DNA of 64,000 nt. Origin: Lunularia cruciata (lineage: Eukaryota > Streptophyta > Marchantiopsida > Lunulariales > Lunulariaceae). The translations under genes and the position numbers were made by a program. Below the pieces are notes generated by a model. The model saw only the letters and a list, made by a program, of their open reading frames with translations. It had not been told where the DNA came from and made no database searches. This document shows positions 40,661-53,189 of the stretch, in pieces. The stretch spans positions 48,853,665-48,917,664 of the forward strand of contig OX419757.1 in the NCBI GenBank assembly GCA_948567375.1. Direction: 5' to 3'. Each line of letters begins with the position of its first letter. The first letter of the stretch is position 1.

Positions 40661-42910
40661 TAAACTCCTATATTATTGATCAACCACTTGTTTTTTATGC
40701 TTATTATCCTTATCATATTCTCTTATGCTATAGGTTTGATTCACATAAAAAACAAAAATATCTTTCTCCAAAGTTTGTTTTATAGCCGTTACACTTACAA
40801 ACTTCTTATCTTGAGATCAATTGCTTTAGGTGTTTGATAACCTAATATATAATTCTTACCTTGGTGTTGTACTTGAATTTTTATTGAAACTAATCAAATC
40901 AAACCTTATAACATTCATACCAAGAAAGACCTAGAATGATATCATAATGTAAAGGAGCTATTACAAATCTCATGGACTTTGAATACTCCTTTCCGACCTT
41001 GAGTTTAACAAGATTTGAGGTACACAATATTTCTATTGTTTTCCATCATCAATTTACTACCTAATATTTGCTTGATAGGAATATATCAATCATTTATTAA
41101 TTAAATGGATATGCAATTATCAAAACTCATACAATCAACAAAAATCTTATCATCACGATTCAATATAATACCTTACAAGAGAATGAAATTTACATATGTT
41201 GAACCTATAATCCCATTGGAACCAATCAGGTTCCTACTAATTGGCTTGATATCTCTTATTTTGAATCTTTGTTTCTTTGATCATCACATTCCACAAACTC
41301 TAATTGTGCAACTAGTCAAGGTCATTCATTCATACTTGGCCACTATGCAATTTAATGTCCAACTTCCAAACTATATAAACAACCACCATCTTGTCTCAAC
41401 CATTCACAATCTATAGTGCTCAATGGTCTTTGTTAGATGACATCAATCTCCTTAGGTATTGGTTCATCCATCCATTTTTGATGTTTTATAGGTTCTTTGA
41501 AGGTTTGGGCAAAAACCAAGCTATAGGAACCAAAGAATCAAAGCACTCAGCTAACTGCATGGCCTCTTCCAAATTTTTGGGTTTGTGCATGGTTATTTCT
41601 AATTTGGTGTGCAATTTCAACTCTCTCACAAATAAATTCAAAGCTTTACTTTTAGTTAACTCCAAACTCTACATCATTTTATTTTGGAATGGAGTAATGT
41701 AACTTCTCACAACCCAATCTATCTCAGTTTTTCCAACCAATGCATAACACTTAATATTGTACTCTTGAAGTCTTATAATATCAAGATTAGTGCAAAAATT
41801 TGCAGTTGAGCTTACTCTGCTCAAAATTTCCATGATAATTTTTTGTAATATTTTGAGGATAAGAGAAACCCCAAGAGAAATACAAGGTTTCATTCCTCAA
41901 GACTCCAATGCCCCAAAGGAGCACCTTGTCTTTATTATATAGCAAAGAGGATCCCCTCAAATGGAGCTATACCCTTAGATTAACTGCATGGATTGGTGAC
42001 ATGTTGATCCTTGTCCTATTTGATTGGTCAAACTTGTTTGACCAAAAGGAATATTTGGAGAATCTTCCTATTTGAAACTCAGAACAATATGGGTAAGGTA
42101 TTGTTGGAAAGATGTTGCAAAGATAAACAAGGAGGTGAGAAAAGCAATGATTTTTTGCCTAGAGGGGGGAATATTTCATTTTTTTAGGCATCATTTTTTT
42201 AGGCATCCACAATTGACTGAAGTTTTCAATGTGTTTTTGGCCTCTACTCTATAACGGAAGTACTCTTTTGGTGACACCTCTATCTAATCTACTTAGACCA
42301 TCATATATAATATCCCTAAAGGTATTAGCAAACCAATTTCTAACTAGATAATCTAGATAATCTATCTATCTAATGGTATTACATTTTGCCACTGCTTCTA
42401 ATTGACTCAAAGCAAAAAGTATCTATCACCAATCATCTAGAAGATTTGTAGCTTCAAAATAATGCTTACAATCAAACACACAATTCTCCACTACACTTGG
42501 TAAAATCTTGCCTTCAAATGCTTTAGGGTTTAGGAATAAAATTTGATTTTCTTCTTTGTTTAAAGCTACTCTCTCCATTTGTCACATTATTGAAAATCAC
42601 AATCTCTTTCTTCCAACAAGCATAACAAAGATAATTTTGTGCATTCTTACATTTTCTACCATGACACCACTACACTAAACTCTATGCTCATAAATTTTGT
42701 ATTTATTAAAGTTAACATGTAGATGTAACATGTCCACCGCTCTCCATAAGTCACCATTGGAAGGATTAAACAAGGTGATTATATTAGAAAACTCCTAGCC
42801 AAAGAGTTAGAAGATGAGTTGTTAGAAATGATATTTTTAATAAATAGATACAAAAATTACAATGATTTGGTGGAAACTAATTCATTGGTCTATAGATTCC
42901 ATCTATCCCA
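40661..42910 (-). pseudogene. E6 protease and gag remnant, interrupted by S3
   Basis: The protease region lies at about 40870-41160 and gag at about 41200-42720 on the minus strand, recognised by comparison with E4 and E8. S3 occupies 41844-42383. No open frame longer than a few tens of codons survives in the sense direction. Confidence 0.55.
41844..42383 (-). repeat. Family A solo LTR S3
   Basis: It runs from TGTAATATTTTGAGGAT to TGGTATTACA, 540 bases, with one internal module. Flanks TTTTT (41839-41843) and TTTTG (42384-42388) fit a duplication with one change. The TATA-like word sits near 41934-41942. Confidence 0.8.
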
Positions 42911-42929
42911 TGCATGCTCTAATATCAAT

Positions 42930-43198
42930 GTAAAAAAGCAAGGAGACTAGAGAATGGAAGATTCAGATAAGGAAAACTCTAAATGGTTGAGCTTTGGTAT
43001 TTATAGATTAACTAAGAAAAAGACTCCAATGAAACTTCCAAAGATGTTCCATTCTAGAAATCAACTTACTTAGAGTAGAAGGTAAACTAGTTGTTTACTT
43101 GGAGTACAAGCTACTCAATCCTTTGTTAGTTAGTTAGATGTATGTTGGGTCTCTTTCTTCTAACTATACTTCACATTTGCTTACTTGGTATTATTACA
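42930..43198 (-). repeat. E6 5' LTR, shortened
   Basis: It runs from TGTAAAAAAGCAAGG to TATTATTACA, 269 bases against about 400 in the family, so part of the GAA/TTC region is lost. GCTCTAATATCA at 42917-42928 is the decayed primer binding site complement. Confidence 0.7.
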
Positions 43199-43732
43199 TT
43201 TATTACTCATTATAGAGAGAAAAATATCATCTTTGATTATCATGAAATGATATATATCAATCACAAAGAAGGCTTAATTTTTACCTTGAGTAGATATAAT
43301 TTGTAAGATAGAGCTTAGAGCCAAATTGTTAAGGACTTGTGCAAATCATTGGTAGAGTTGTTGGGGTGAGTTTGTTCATATAGAAATAAGGTTTCTTAAT
43401 AAGAGAACTAAGTGGAAGGTGTAGAAGCTAGGGAAACTAAGAAGATGTAGGTTAAAGCGTACCACAAAACTACTATAGCTGTGTTAGAACAATAGGAGAA
43501 GTAAGGAGAAGCTATTTGATTAGGATAGAAGTGCAAAGAAGTGAAATATTAGAGAGTAAGGAATAAGAAGATAACGACTTTTTTATATGAAGTCTATGCA
43601 ACATATCCAACATGATACAAGGAGTTCCATTGTATTTTAGTTTGGCTAGGATGTAAAAATGCTTTGACCTAAATAATTAGGTGAAGAATATTATGACCAA
43701 GAATATTTTCCAAATTTTATTTACTCTTATTC

Positions 43733-43754
43733 TTATTTATTTATTTATTTATTT
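43733..43754. repeat. (TTAT)n microsatellite
   Basis: Five or more TTAT units in a row. Confidence 0.85.
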
Positions 43755-43989
43755 GTTGCTATGTGTCTAAGTTCCATATAATCATCTTTATCATTTCCTT
43801 TCCTTCAAATATTCATGAGAGTTTAGGGCAAAAATCTATTGTATAAGTAGCCATATAATGGAAGTCAACCATATGTAAAATTTGGGAAAAGATAAAACTC
43901 TTTTGGACAGTTTTTTCCCATTGACTTAATGCTTGGATCACTTCTTGACCTAATGACTTCAGTCTTTTCATATTCTTGTCTTACCAAAA

Positions 43990-44540
43990 CTCTAATAGAA
44001 CCTTTATGAAGGTTTTTGGAAAGCTCTTGGTGGAATTCAAACAATTTGAAGGCAAGGTAGTTTTAAAGCTAAAGAATCATTACATTTAATTCTTGTTTAA
44101 GGAAGTTATGCTTGATTACAAATGACGAGATCAAATCTGTCAAGAAATCAATTGTTGTGAGACTTTGGACAATATCCATTGTTGTGAGACTTTGGGCAAT
44201 GTGGAGTCTTTTTTAAATTTTCTCAAAGAGTTCTTGTTAGTGTTTACAACCTTTGAAAGCAAGGTGGTATTAAGACTAAATAATAGGTTTTTCATTCTTT
44301 CACAAAGGAGTTATGTTGGAATAAAGATAACGGAATCAAATATATCAAGAAATCACTTATCCTAAGATTTTGGGTGATATTGAGAGTTTTGTGACTGTTA
44401 TTGGTAGCATTCAAAACATAAAGAGATTGGGTGGTATTTAAAGTCAAGAATTTAGGAATTTAAATCGTAGATGAGGAATTTCTATTGGATTGAAGGTGAT
44501 AGAGTCAAATCTATCACAAATTCCCTCATAGTAGATGCTT
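43990..44540 (+). repeat. Three diverged tandem units of about 170-205 bases
   Basis: The block ATCAAATCTGTCAAGAAATC near 44130 recurs as ATCAAATATATCAAGAAATC near 44334 and GTCAAATCTATCACAAATTC near 44503. Each is preceded by similar words (AAGGCAAGGTAG, AAAGCAAGGTGG, attgggtgg). Inside the first, ATTGTTGTGAGACTTTGG is itself doubled (about 44150 and 44180). Confidence 0.5.
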
Positions 44541-45198
44541 TTTGCAAATAACGTGAGTTTTACTTTTATAGGAGTGTTGGATATGGATGGAATCTTTCAA
44601 GATAAGTTTGTCTTTGGAGTCAATAATTAAACCAAGCCATGTTCAAATAAATGAGTTACAATCACTAAAAAGTTGAGTAGCTCTTACCCATTGCTGTGAA
44701 GACCATTATCTATCATCAATTTACAAGATAAGTCACTTTTGAAGGATTGATTGACATTTATTTGGAAAATTCTATGGTCCTATGAATATGGTATTTAAAA
44801 TTTCTTTATAAAATTTTAAAATACTTAGTTAAGTGGTTTAGAGAAATCATTGTACTTGTATTTGAGTGATTTTACAATGCCTAATGACACATACATTGGT
44901 GTTGGTCATTCCATAAATTTTGTAGAGAGTCACATACTCTCTATAGCAAAATATTCAGTTTTTTTGCAAAGAGAAAAGCACATCATACAATATCATGATA
45001 TGGATGGAGGTAACAAAGAGTGACAATAGAACAAGTAAATAATTGGGTTGTGTAGTAAGTTTTTTAAGAACTAAAGAATAATTTTCATGAGGAATGTATG
45101 TCTTTGATTGGGTTGTTAATAATATTAGGTGATTAATCCTTAAGGAGAGAGATATTATGGAATGAGTGATCTAATGTATAGATTGAGAAGACAAGTGG

Positions 45199-45535
45199 TG
45201 TAAAAGACCAAGGAGAAAAATAAGAGAATGAAAGATGAGAGTGAAAGATCACATTGGAACTCTTGAATGAGTGAAAGTTTGAATACCTAGCATGAGCTTG
45301 GGCTTTGATATTTATAAGGCATATACAAGGCTCTTGAGAAGCTTCTCAAGAAGCTTCTTAAAAGCTACCATCTTAGAGTGTAAGCCAAGCTAACCAGGAA
45401 GCTTCTCAAGAAGCTTCCTTCTAAAAGTTGCCTACTTGGCATGCAAGCTAAGCTAGTTAGGAAGCTTCCCAAAAAGCCTCCTTTTAGAAGTTACTTACTT
45501 GGCATGCAAGCTAAGCTAGCCTACTTGGCATGCAA
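45199..45535 (-). repeat. E7 outer left LTR, truncated
   Basis: It starts TGTAAAAGACCAAGG and ends inside the LTR at about 45535, where gag leader sequence begins. It contains several GAAGCTTC pairs and a TATTTATA (complement of TATAAATA) near 45307. Confidence 0.75.
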
Positions 45536-45614
45536 TACAAAAATCCCAATGGTTTGATGGAAATAGATTTGGTGGTCTATAAATTCAATCCATCCCATTC
45601 TTGCTCTAATACCA
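45536..45614 (-). repeat. E7 duplicated leader with primer site
   Basis: CCCAATGGTTTGATGG to GCTCTAATACCA repeats the leader found beside the true 5' LTR at 57270-57349. The primer site complement is at 45603-45614. A leader here means the LTR at 45616 once acted as a 5' LTR for a unit to its left. Confidence 0.75.
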
Positions 45615-45615
45615 A

Positions 45616-46047
45616 TGTAAAAGACTGAGGAGAAAATAAGAGAATGGAAGATCAAAATGAAAGATCATATTAAGACTCTTGAATGTGGGAAACTTCAAAT
45701 GCTTAGAATGAGCTTGGGCTTTGATATTTATAAGGAACATATAAGGCTCTTGAGAAGCTTCTTAGGAAGCTTCCTAAAAGCCGCCTTCTTATAGTCCAAG
45801 CTAAGCAAGTTGGGAAGTTTCCCAAAAAGATTCCTTCCTAAGGCCGCTTACTTGGCATGCAAGCTAAGCTAGTTAGGAAACTTCTTCCTACTTATTCACC
45901 ACTTGGCATGCACATTTCTCAATACTTGGATGGTACCAAGTATCTTCTTAGATACTTCTAGAATATTGTTATAATTCTTGGCTAATTTGGCATATTTGCT
46001 ACTTCATTAGTCTAAACTAACTTGTCTCTAAACTCCATATTGTTACA
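45616..46047 (-). repeat. E7 middle LTR (acts as 3' LTR of the body)
   Basis: It runs from TGTAAAAGACTGAGG to CATATTGTTACA, 432 bases. The decayed purine tract is at 46048-46066. It has GAA/TTC arrays near 45750-45790 and a near-perfect element at 45956-45968. Confidence 0.85.
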
Positions 46048-46067
46048 TATCCGGCCACTATTAGTCG

Positions 46068-47600
46068 GTGATGTCCTTGTCACCATGGAAGCTTCAAACT
46101 CCTAAATGGCCATTTTTGCATTTTGGAGATGAGAAAGAGGCTCCCAAGTGGCATCATGAAGAGGATACCCTTTCCAAAGGATTTTGCACTCAATATGTTG
46201 TCAGCAGCTATGTTGAATGTGGCAACATACAAGGATATGATCAACCTTATACTCCTCATGATCATTGATAGGGATAGGAGGAGGAAGGAGTTGGACATAA
46301 GTGGAAAAGGAAGATAGATTAGAAACAAAGGGTTTCAACTTGGAAATATGAAAGATGGGGTGGATTCACATATGACAAGACAAGGCAAGGCAAGTCAATA
46401 AGTAACTAGAAAAATGATTTGGGTGACATCAAGTGGACTTATCCAATTAAGAACAAGTTTAAAACCTACCCCTCTCACTTGATCACTTGGAGTAGGTTAC
46501 TAGAAGAAATCATGACCTTACATTGAGTTGAAAGGTGAGATTACAATGATGTTGGTCCATGTATTGTTTCTGATGATTTTGAGCAACAAGGAGATGACAT
46601 TTGGCTTGTTGTAGGGAGTGGAATATTGTGGTAAAAAATGTAGAAGTATAAGGGTCATGAATGGAAGAGAAGCAAGAAGGGAATCTGGAGCAAGTGGATC
46701 TTGGCCAAAAATAAGGAAGATAGAGAGAATCTAGTGCTTGCATATTTGGAAATATTGTCGGTAAACTTAGCTGTTGTAAGAGATTTATCTCAATTGGTAT
46801 GGTGAATGTTGACAAAGGCACAAAGCATATCTTCCAAGGTACAATTTTCATGTTTGGTTTGTCCATCAGTTTGAGGATGATAGGTTGTGACCAAAGCAAA
46901 CTTGGTGTCAAGTAGTTGGAAGAGTGGTTACTAATTAATTTCTTTTAGAATCAAGGATCACGGTCGGAGATGAGTACATGAGGCATCACATGAAGCTTAG
47001 AGATATTTTCAAAGTAGATCTGGGCCAATGTTGGAGCATCCACTATATCAAAGGTTGATGCCAAATTAATTTGCTTACTAAGTTTATTAACAAACACCAC
47101 GATTTGTTGTGTGACTTTGCTTTGTCTTGGGTGATGAGATCTAAACTTATGTGTGCACATCAAGTAGATGGGATGGGAAGTGGTTGAAGGCATCCACTTG
47201 GTTTTTGATTGTTGGCCTTGTTGCATTTGTTATTCTCATAAGATCAAACAAACTCTCAAATATCTTGTGCCATGTTAGGCACCACCATTGGAGTTGTAGG
47301 GTATGCAAGGTCTTGTCCACACCATGTGACCAACGATTGGTAAGTCATGGGTTTCTTGAAAGTTCACAAGTAGTAGATCACTCTTGGTTGGAACATAGAT
47401 CTGTTTCTCAAAGAATAGAAGGCTTTCCTTGAAGGAGACGGTGTTGTATTCCTTGTTGTGTACTTCAAGATGACCTTGTACTATCTGAAAGAAGAGGTCT
47501 TGTTGTAAAGTGATCCTGAACTCAATCTGGACTTTTGAGTCAATTGACACCATTATAATTACCACCGAGATGAGAGGAAGAGTCTTCAAATGAGGTTGTC
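46068..47600 (-). pseudogene. E7 chromodomain and integrase remnant
   Basis: The chromodomain lies at about 46080-46270 (the YPLHDATWEPLSHLQ region is recognisable across shifts). Integrase: the frame 46951-47226 reads VVFVNKLSKQINLASTFDIV and DAPTLAQIYFENISKLHVMP with HVLISDRDP. The N-terminal His/Cys region lies near 47230-47400. The catalytic Glu region is shifted (46800-46880). Confidence 0.7.
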
Positions 47601-49031
47601 ATGATAGAGCATCAAGATGACATGAAACCTACCAAGTTTGTATTCAAGTTTGATAGCAAATAACTGTAGTTGGTTCTTCCATTGATGATGTAGACTCTTC
47701 ATGTGCTCCAAATGTAATGTCTACAATAAGAGTTTATGATTGGTTTTATTGATAACTTGTCTCATCAAGAGATAATGCCTCCATACCTGATGGCATATAC
47801 TATTACTAGTTGTTCTTGATCTCAAGCAAAGTAATTTATTTTTGTGGTATTTAGTTGGTAAAGCACAAAGAAAATGGGATGTAAACCATCTCAAAATTCT
47901 TGTTGCAACATAGCTCCAATGGTAAAGTCAAAAAAATCAAACCACACAAGTTGAGGATAATATGGTTGAAGAATAGGTCTTGAAGATACCATATGTTTCA
48001 ACTTTTAGAATGCTTCTTCATGCTTAATGGTCCATTGAAAGTTTGAGGTCTTCTCCAAGGGAGTGATCAATGGTGTAGTCACATACACATAGTAGATGAA
48101 CCATTGGTAAAAGCTTGCCAATCCATTAAATGCTTGCACTTCTACAGTATCCTTTGAAGTAGGCCAATCATTAATGGCCTTGATTTTCTCCTCTTCCATC
48201 TAATCTCTTCCAATGAGACCTTATGACTCAAGAAGGTAACCTCCTTTTGCCAAAAGTCACACTTTCACTTCTTGTAGTAAAACTTCCATTAACCTAGTTA
48301 TCTTAGGACTTCTCACACATGATTCATGTGTTTTTCTTCCATCTTGCTATAGATTTAAATATCATCCAAGAACACCCCCACATACCAATCCAATAGCCCA
48401 TCCAACACCCTATGTATCTAAACCATGAACACTACTTGAGTATTAGTGAGCCCAAATGGTAGAACTCTCCATTCAAGATGCCCATACATAATTAAGAAGG
48501 TAGTCTTTTGCAAATCTTCACCATCAATGGCAATTTACCAATAGTCACTTTGCAGATCCAACTTGGAGAACTATCATGCTCCACTCAATTGATCAAGCAA
48601 GTCATCAATTTGAGGCAAGAGATATGCATTCTTCACTATTTTTTTAATTGAGGCCATGGTAATCAATACAAAATAAAAGTCTTCCATCCTTATTTGGGAC
48701 AAATAGTGCTCTCCAAGGAGATGTACTATGTCATATGAAATCCTTTTCCAACAAATCTATCAATGTTGTTCAAAGCTTTTCCAACTCCTTTGGTGAGAGT
48801 CGATAGATTGGTCTATTTAATCGAGTACATCCTGGAAATAACTCAATCTTAAAGAGCATACCACAATCAAAGGGTAACTCCTTTGGAAGATCAACCAGAA
48901 ATACAAATGTAAACTCCAAAACTATTTGATCAACCAATGCTTGATGAGGCTTTTGGCCCTCATCAGATTCTCCATGCATAATTGGCTTGATCCACATCAC
49001 AAAAATAAGAATATCTTCTTCCAAAGCTTGC
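47601..49031 (-). pseudogene. E7 RNase H and reverse transcriptase remnant
   Basis: The frame 48005-48199 reads MEEEKIKAINDWPTSKDTVE and QAFNGLASFYQWFIYYVY, the region after the RT palm. The FLDD region lies near 48350-48375, shifted. The frame 48770-49024 reads LVDQIVLEFTFVFLVDLPKE and IYRLSPKELEKL, the RT start. It is cut by E8 at 49036. Confidence 0.72.
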
Positions 49032-49036
49032 TTTAT

Positions 49037-49453
49037 TGTAACAATATAGAGTTTACCAATGAGTTAGTCAACATTAGCAAAGTAGCAAATAAGCCAAATT
49101 AACCTAGAATATTCTAGAAGTATCTAGGAAGCTTCTTGGTACCTTCCAAGTATTGGGTAACATGCATACCAAGTAAGTGGCTTCTAGAAAGGAAGCTTCT
49201 TGGGAAGATTCCTAGCTAGCTTAGCTTGCATGCCAAGTAGGCAACTTCTTGAGAAGGTTCCCAATTAGCTTGACTTGCATTCTAAGAAAGTGGCCTTGAG
49301 AAGCTTCTCAAGAGCCTTATATGCTTCCCAATAAATACCAAAGTCCAAGCTCATGCTAGGCATTTTGAGTTTCCCTCATTCAAGTATCTCAATGTGATCT
49401 TCCACTCCAATGTTCCATTCTCATATTTTTCTCCTTGGTCTTGGTCTTTTACA
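49037..49453 (+). repeat. E8 5' LTR
   Basis: It runs from TGTAACAATATAGAG to GGTCTTTTACA, 417 bases. GAATATTCTAGAA at 49108-49120 is exact. The TATA box has decayed to AATAAATA near 49331. The primer site is decayed: CGATATTAGAGC at 49455-49466. Confidence 0.88.
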
Positions 49454-49720
49454 TCGATATTAGAGCAAGAATAGGATGGATGGAACTTATAGACCACCAA
49501 ATCCATTTCTGCCAACCATTGAGATTTTTGTATCCATGTACTTCCCAAACATCATTTCACTCAATTTATCATTTCATACTTTGGGTAATTTTTTTTAAAT
49601 GTCATCACCTTGTCCGATGAACCCTTGGTACTTTCGATTGTAACTTATGGAGAATGCAAGATATGTTGCATCTATGTGTTAACTTAGATCAACTATAGAT
49701 AGTTTGATAGAGTAGTAGTC

Positions 49721-50640
49721 ATGGCCGTGATGCCTGAGGTTATCATTGCCATGCAATAACAAATCAAGCACCTTACTCGATTGTTGGAAGAATGAGATCA
49801 TCAACAACAAGAGCAAGTAGAAAGAGCACCATTTCAAGAAGAGGAAGAACAAATCCAATTTCCAAAGCACAAGGTATTTGAAGGCAAGAATCTCTCGGAT
49901 GCACTAGAGATTTTTGTGTTTGACTGTGAATGGTACTTTGAAGCTATCAATCTTCAAGATGAACAAAAATAGATTCTCTTGGCTTCCACCTAATTGGATA
50001 GAGTAGCAAAGCTATGGTGGCAGTTTCAAGTGGAGCAAGCTATATGGCAATTTGTTGCACCAATCTTGACATAAGAAAAATTCAAGAGTGCAATAATTGA
50101 TCAATTTCAAGCTATAAATGCCAAATGAGCTAACAAGATAGGTTGGTAGAGTTGAAGTAAATGGGCTTTGTAAGAAGTTACATCATGTTATTCTAGAACA
50201 CCATCATGCAAATTATAGATATATTGAAAGATAAAGCTTTGGATCAATTTGTGAGGGGCTCAAAGTCACAAACCAAACTAGAGGTGATTATACCAAAGCC
50301 AAAATACTTGGAAGAAGCCATGCAGTTGGTTGAACACTTTGAATCCTTGGTTGCAACAACTTGGTCTTGACCTTGACCTCCACAGAACCTACAAATACAT
50401 TACATATGGATGGAGGAGCTGACACCAACAGAGATTGATGCCATCCACTAGAGAACAATTGGCACTATAGATAGAGAAAGATTGGAATAAAATGGTGGTT
50501 TTTTTATTGTTTCCAAATTGGACATTGCATTATTGAATGTCTACTCAAAATTGGATGACCTTGACAAATTGGCCAAATGAAGTTTGTGTAGCAAAATGAT
50601 AAAAGAAATAAGGAATCCCAATAGTAGATTTTGAGACAAC
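49721..50640 (+). pseudogene. E8 gag remnant
   Basis: Starts MAVMPEVIIAMQ at 49721. KVFEGKNLSDALEIFVFDCE lies near 49870-49930 and LDRVAKLWWQFQVEQA near 49995-50040. The CCHC knuckle region (about 50490-50545) has lost its Cys residues. Many stops. Confidence 0.7.
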
Positions 50641-51290
50641 TACAAGGTATGATATCTGATCATGGTTGTGGGATTTTGGTGGATTTTGGAAATTCATAGA
50701 ATTGCACGTTCATGCAGTTAGTAAAGGAATTAAGTATTCATATCAAGCCAATAATTGGAAGTAGACTGATGATGGTGAATGGTAAAAAGGGTTCTACATT
50801 TAGCATCTCACATTTGGTTACATACAAGTTTGGGAAGGAGTATATGGAGTGTATGAGGTTTGTAGTGGCATCCCTACCCCTACACTATGATGTCATTCTA
50901 GGTTTGCCTTGGCTTGAATGTCACAAGATTCAAAAATTTGATTGGACATGACAATAAATTCAAAGTATAACACCAAGGTAGGAATTTCCAATTAGGTTTT
51001 CTAGCACCTTTGAGTAAAATATCTAAGAATAATCAGTCTCAAGATGAGAAGTTTGTTAAGAAAGTAGCTATAGAGCAAGCTTTGAAGGAATATAAGTCCC
51101 AAGATGGAAAGTTTGTCAATAAAGTAGCAATAGAGCAAGCTTTGGAGGAAGAGAAAAACATTTATGTTGTGGATCAAGCCAATTGCATATGGAGAATCTG
51201 AGGAGGGCTGGAAGCCTCATCAAGCAATGGTTGATCAAATATTCTAGGAGTTTTCAAATGTGCTTCTAGATGATCTGCCAAAGGGACTAC
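50640..51290 (+). pseudogene. E8 protease and repeat-bearing linker
   Basis: GCGILVDFGNS replaces the D-S-G site (D-F-G). The frame 50712-50951 reads LSIHIKPIIGSRLMMVNGKK and SLPLHYDVILGLPWLECHKI. The linker at 51040-51160 holds two copies of the 20-residue unit (SQDEKFVKKVAIEQALKEYK, SQDGKFVNKVAIEQALEEEK). Confidence 0.7.
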
Positions 51291-52985
51291 CCTCCAATAG
51301 TGGTATGCTCTTCAAATTGAGTTATTGCCAAGAAGTACTCTAGTGAGTAGACCAATCTATTTGCTCTCACCAAAGGAGTTGGATGAGCTTCAAACAACAT
51401 TGATGGAGTTGTTGGAGAATGATTTCATATAACATAGTACATCTCCTTGAGGAACACTGATATTATTTGTTCCAAAGAAGGATGGAGGACTTCACTTCTA
51501 TATTGATTATTGTGGCCTCAATAAACAAATAATGAAGAATACATATCCCTTGCCTTGAATTCATGACTTGCTTGATCAATTGAGTGGAGCATGATACTTC
51601 TCCAAGTTGGATCCCAAAGTGACTATTGGCAAATTCCCATTGATAGAAAAGATGTGCAAAAGACTACCTTTTGTACAAGGTATGGGCATTTTGAGTAGAG
51701 AGTTTTTCCTTTTAGCCTCACTAATGCTCTAGCAATCTTCATAGATCAAATGCATTGGGTGTTGGATGGGCTATTGGATTGGTACATGGTGGTATTCTTG
51801 GATGAGATTTTAATCTATAGCAAGATAGAGGTAGAACACACAAATCATGTGCCAGAAGTCCTAAGATGAATATGTTAATGTTAGTTTTACTACAAGAAGT
51901 CAGAGTGTGCCTTTTGGCAAAAGGAAGTTACCTTCATGGGTCACAAGATCTCATCAAAGTGCATCAAGATGGAAGAGGAGAAAATCAAGGCCAATATTGA
52001 TTGGCCTACTCCAAAGAATGCTATAGAAGTACAAATATTTAATGGATTGACAAGTTTTTACCAATGGTTCATCCGCTATTATGCTCATGTGACCACAATA
52101 TTAACCGATCTCTTGGGAAAGAACTCAAGCTTTCAATGGACCACCAAGCATAAAGAAGCATTCCGAAAGCTAAAACGTATTGTAACAATATGGAGTTTAG
52201 CAATGTAGTTAGTAAGGCTAATGAAGTAGAGAATAAGCCAAATTAGCCCAAAATATTCTAGAAGCATCTTGGGAAGCTTCCAGACTAGTTTAATTTGCAC
52301 CCCAAGCAGGTAACTTCTAGAAAGAAGCTTCTGAAAGCTTCAAACTAGCTTAGCTTGCATGCCAAGTAGGTGACTTCTAGAAGTGGTTAACTTGGCTTGC
52401 ACTCTAACAAAACGGCTCAAGGAAGTTTCTAGAGAAGCTTCTCAAGGGCTTTGTATGCTACCTATAAAGACCAAAGCGGAAGCTAGGAATGCTAGGCATT
52501 CAGAGTTTTCCCACATCCAAGTGTCCCATAGTGAGTTTCCATTCTCCTATTTCTCTCCCCAGGCTCAGTCTTTTACACATAGGGTGTCTTCAGGACCTAT
52601 TCTTCAACCATATGACCCTCAACTACCTTATGTGGTTGATTTTGTTAGTTTTAACTTTGAGATTGGAGCTATGTTATAACATGAATTCACAAATGGGTTA
52701 TATCCCATTGCTTTTGTGTCTAATTGACTAAATATTGTAGAAAGGAATTACTTTGCTTGAGATCAAGAACAACTAGCAATGGTATATGCCACCAAGGTAT
52801 AGTGGCATTAACTCTTGGGAAAACAAGCAATCATATGAACCGATCACAAATCCTTGTTGTAGACATTACATTTGGAAAACATAAAGAGTTGACATCATTG
52901 TTGGGAGGAACAACACAATTGTTTGACATCAAACTTGAGTAGAAACCTAGTTGGTTCCATGTTATCCCCAATGCCCTATCATGAT
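51291..52985 (+). pseudogene. E8 reverse transcriptase and RNase H, interrupted by S4
   Basis: RT blocks: [12 protein letters not shown] (about 51465-51500), YPLP region, VVFLDEILIYSKIE (about 51795-51835; FLDD changed to FLDE) and the frame 51936-52180 (MGHKISSKCIKMEEEKIKAN). After S4 the frame resumes at GPILQPYDPQLPYVVDFVSF (about 52590). RNase H follows to 52985. Several stops. Confidence 0.72.
52181..52577 (+). repeat. Family B solo LTR S4
   Basis: It runs from TGTAACAATATGG to CAGTCTTTTACA, 397 bases, in the reverse transcriptase of E8. Flanks CGTAT (52176-52180) and CATAG (52578-52582) each differ by one base from CATAT, which E4 has at the same place. They are thus a decayed duplication. 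The upstream heat-shock-like element is damaged to AAAATATTCTAGAA. Confidence 0.85.
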
Positions 52986-53189
52986 GATCTGATTTGAAGT
53001 CTCTTCCTCTCATCACAATGGCAATTATGACGGTGTCAATCAACTCCAAAGTCCAAATTGAGTTTAGGATAGTTTTACAACAAGATCTCTTCTTTTAGAT
53101 GGTCTAGGGTTGTCTTTCAGCATGTAACAAGAGTACAACACCTTCTCCTTCAAGGAAGGCCTTCTATTTTGTGAGAATATGATTTATAT

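Larger units (their letters stand above)
39890..43198 (-). mobile_element. Family B Ty3/gypsy element E6, 3' half missing
   Basis: Minus strand. The 5' LTR (42930-43198), primer site, gag, protease and N-terminal reverse transcriptase are present in decayed form. The sequence stops near 39890 inside the reverse transcriptase. RNase H, integrase and the 3' LTR are absent. Solo LTR S3 lies in gag. It is one of the most decayed elements in the window. Confidence 0.75.
43199..45198. other. Unassigned sequence with decayed tandem repeats
   Basis: No retrotransposon motif. A (TTAT)n tract lies at 43733-43754. Decayed tandem units are at 43990-44540. E7 inserted at its right edge, and the sequence resumes at 57821. 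Confidence 0.4.

Noticed and set aside
46068-46268. Plus-strand frame over the E7 chromodomain
   Set aside because: The minus strand carries chromodomain words; the plus frame is a shadow and recurs antisense to the E4 and E8 chromodomains.
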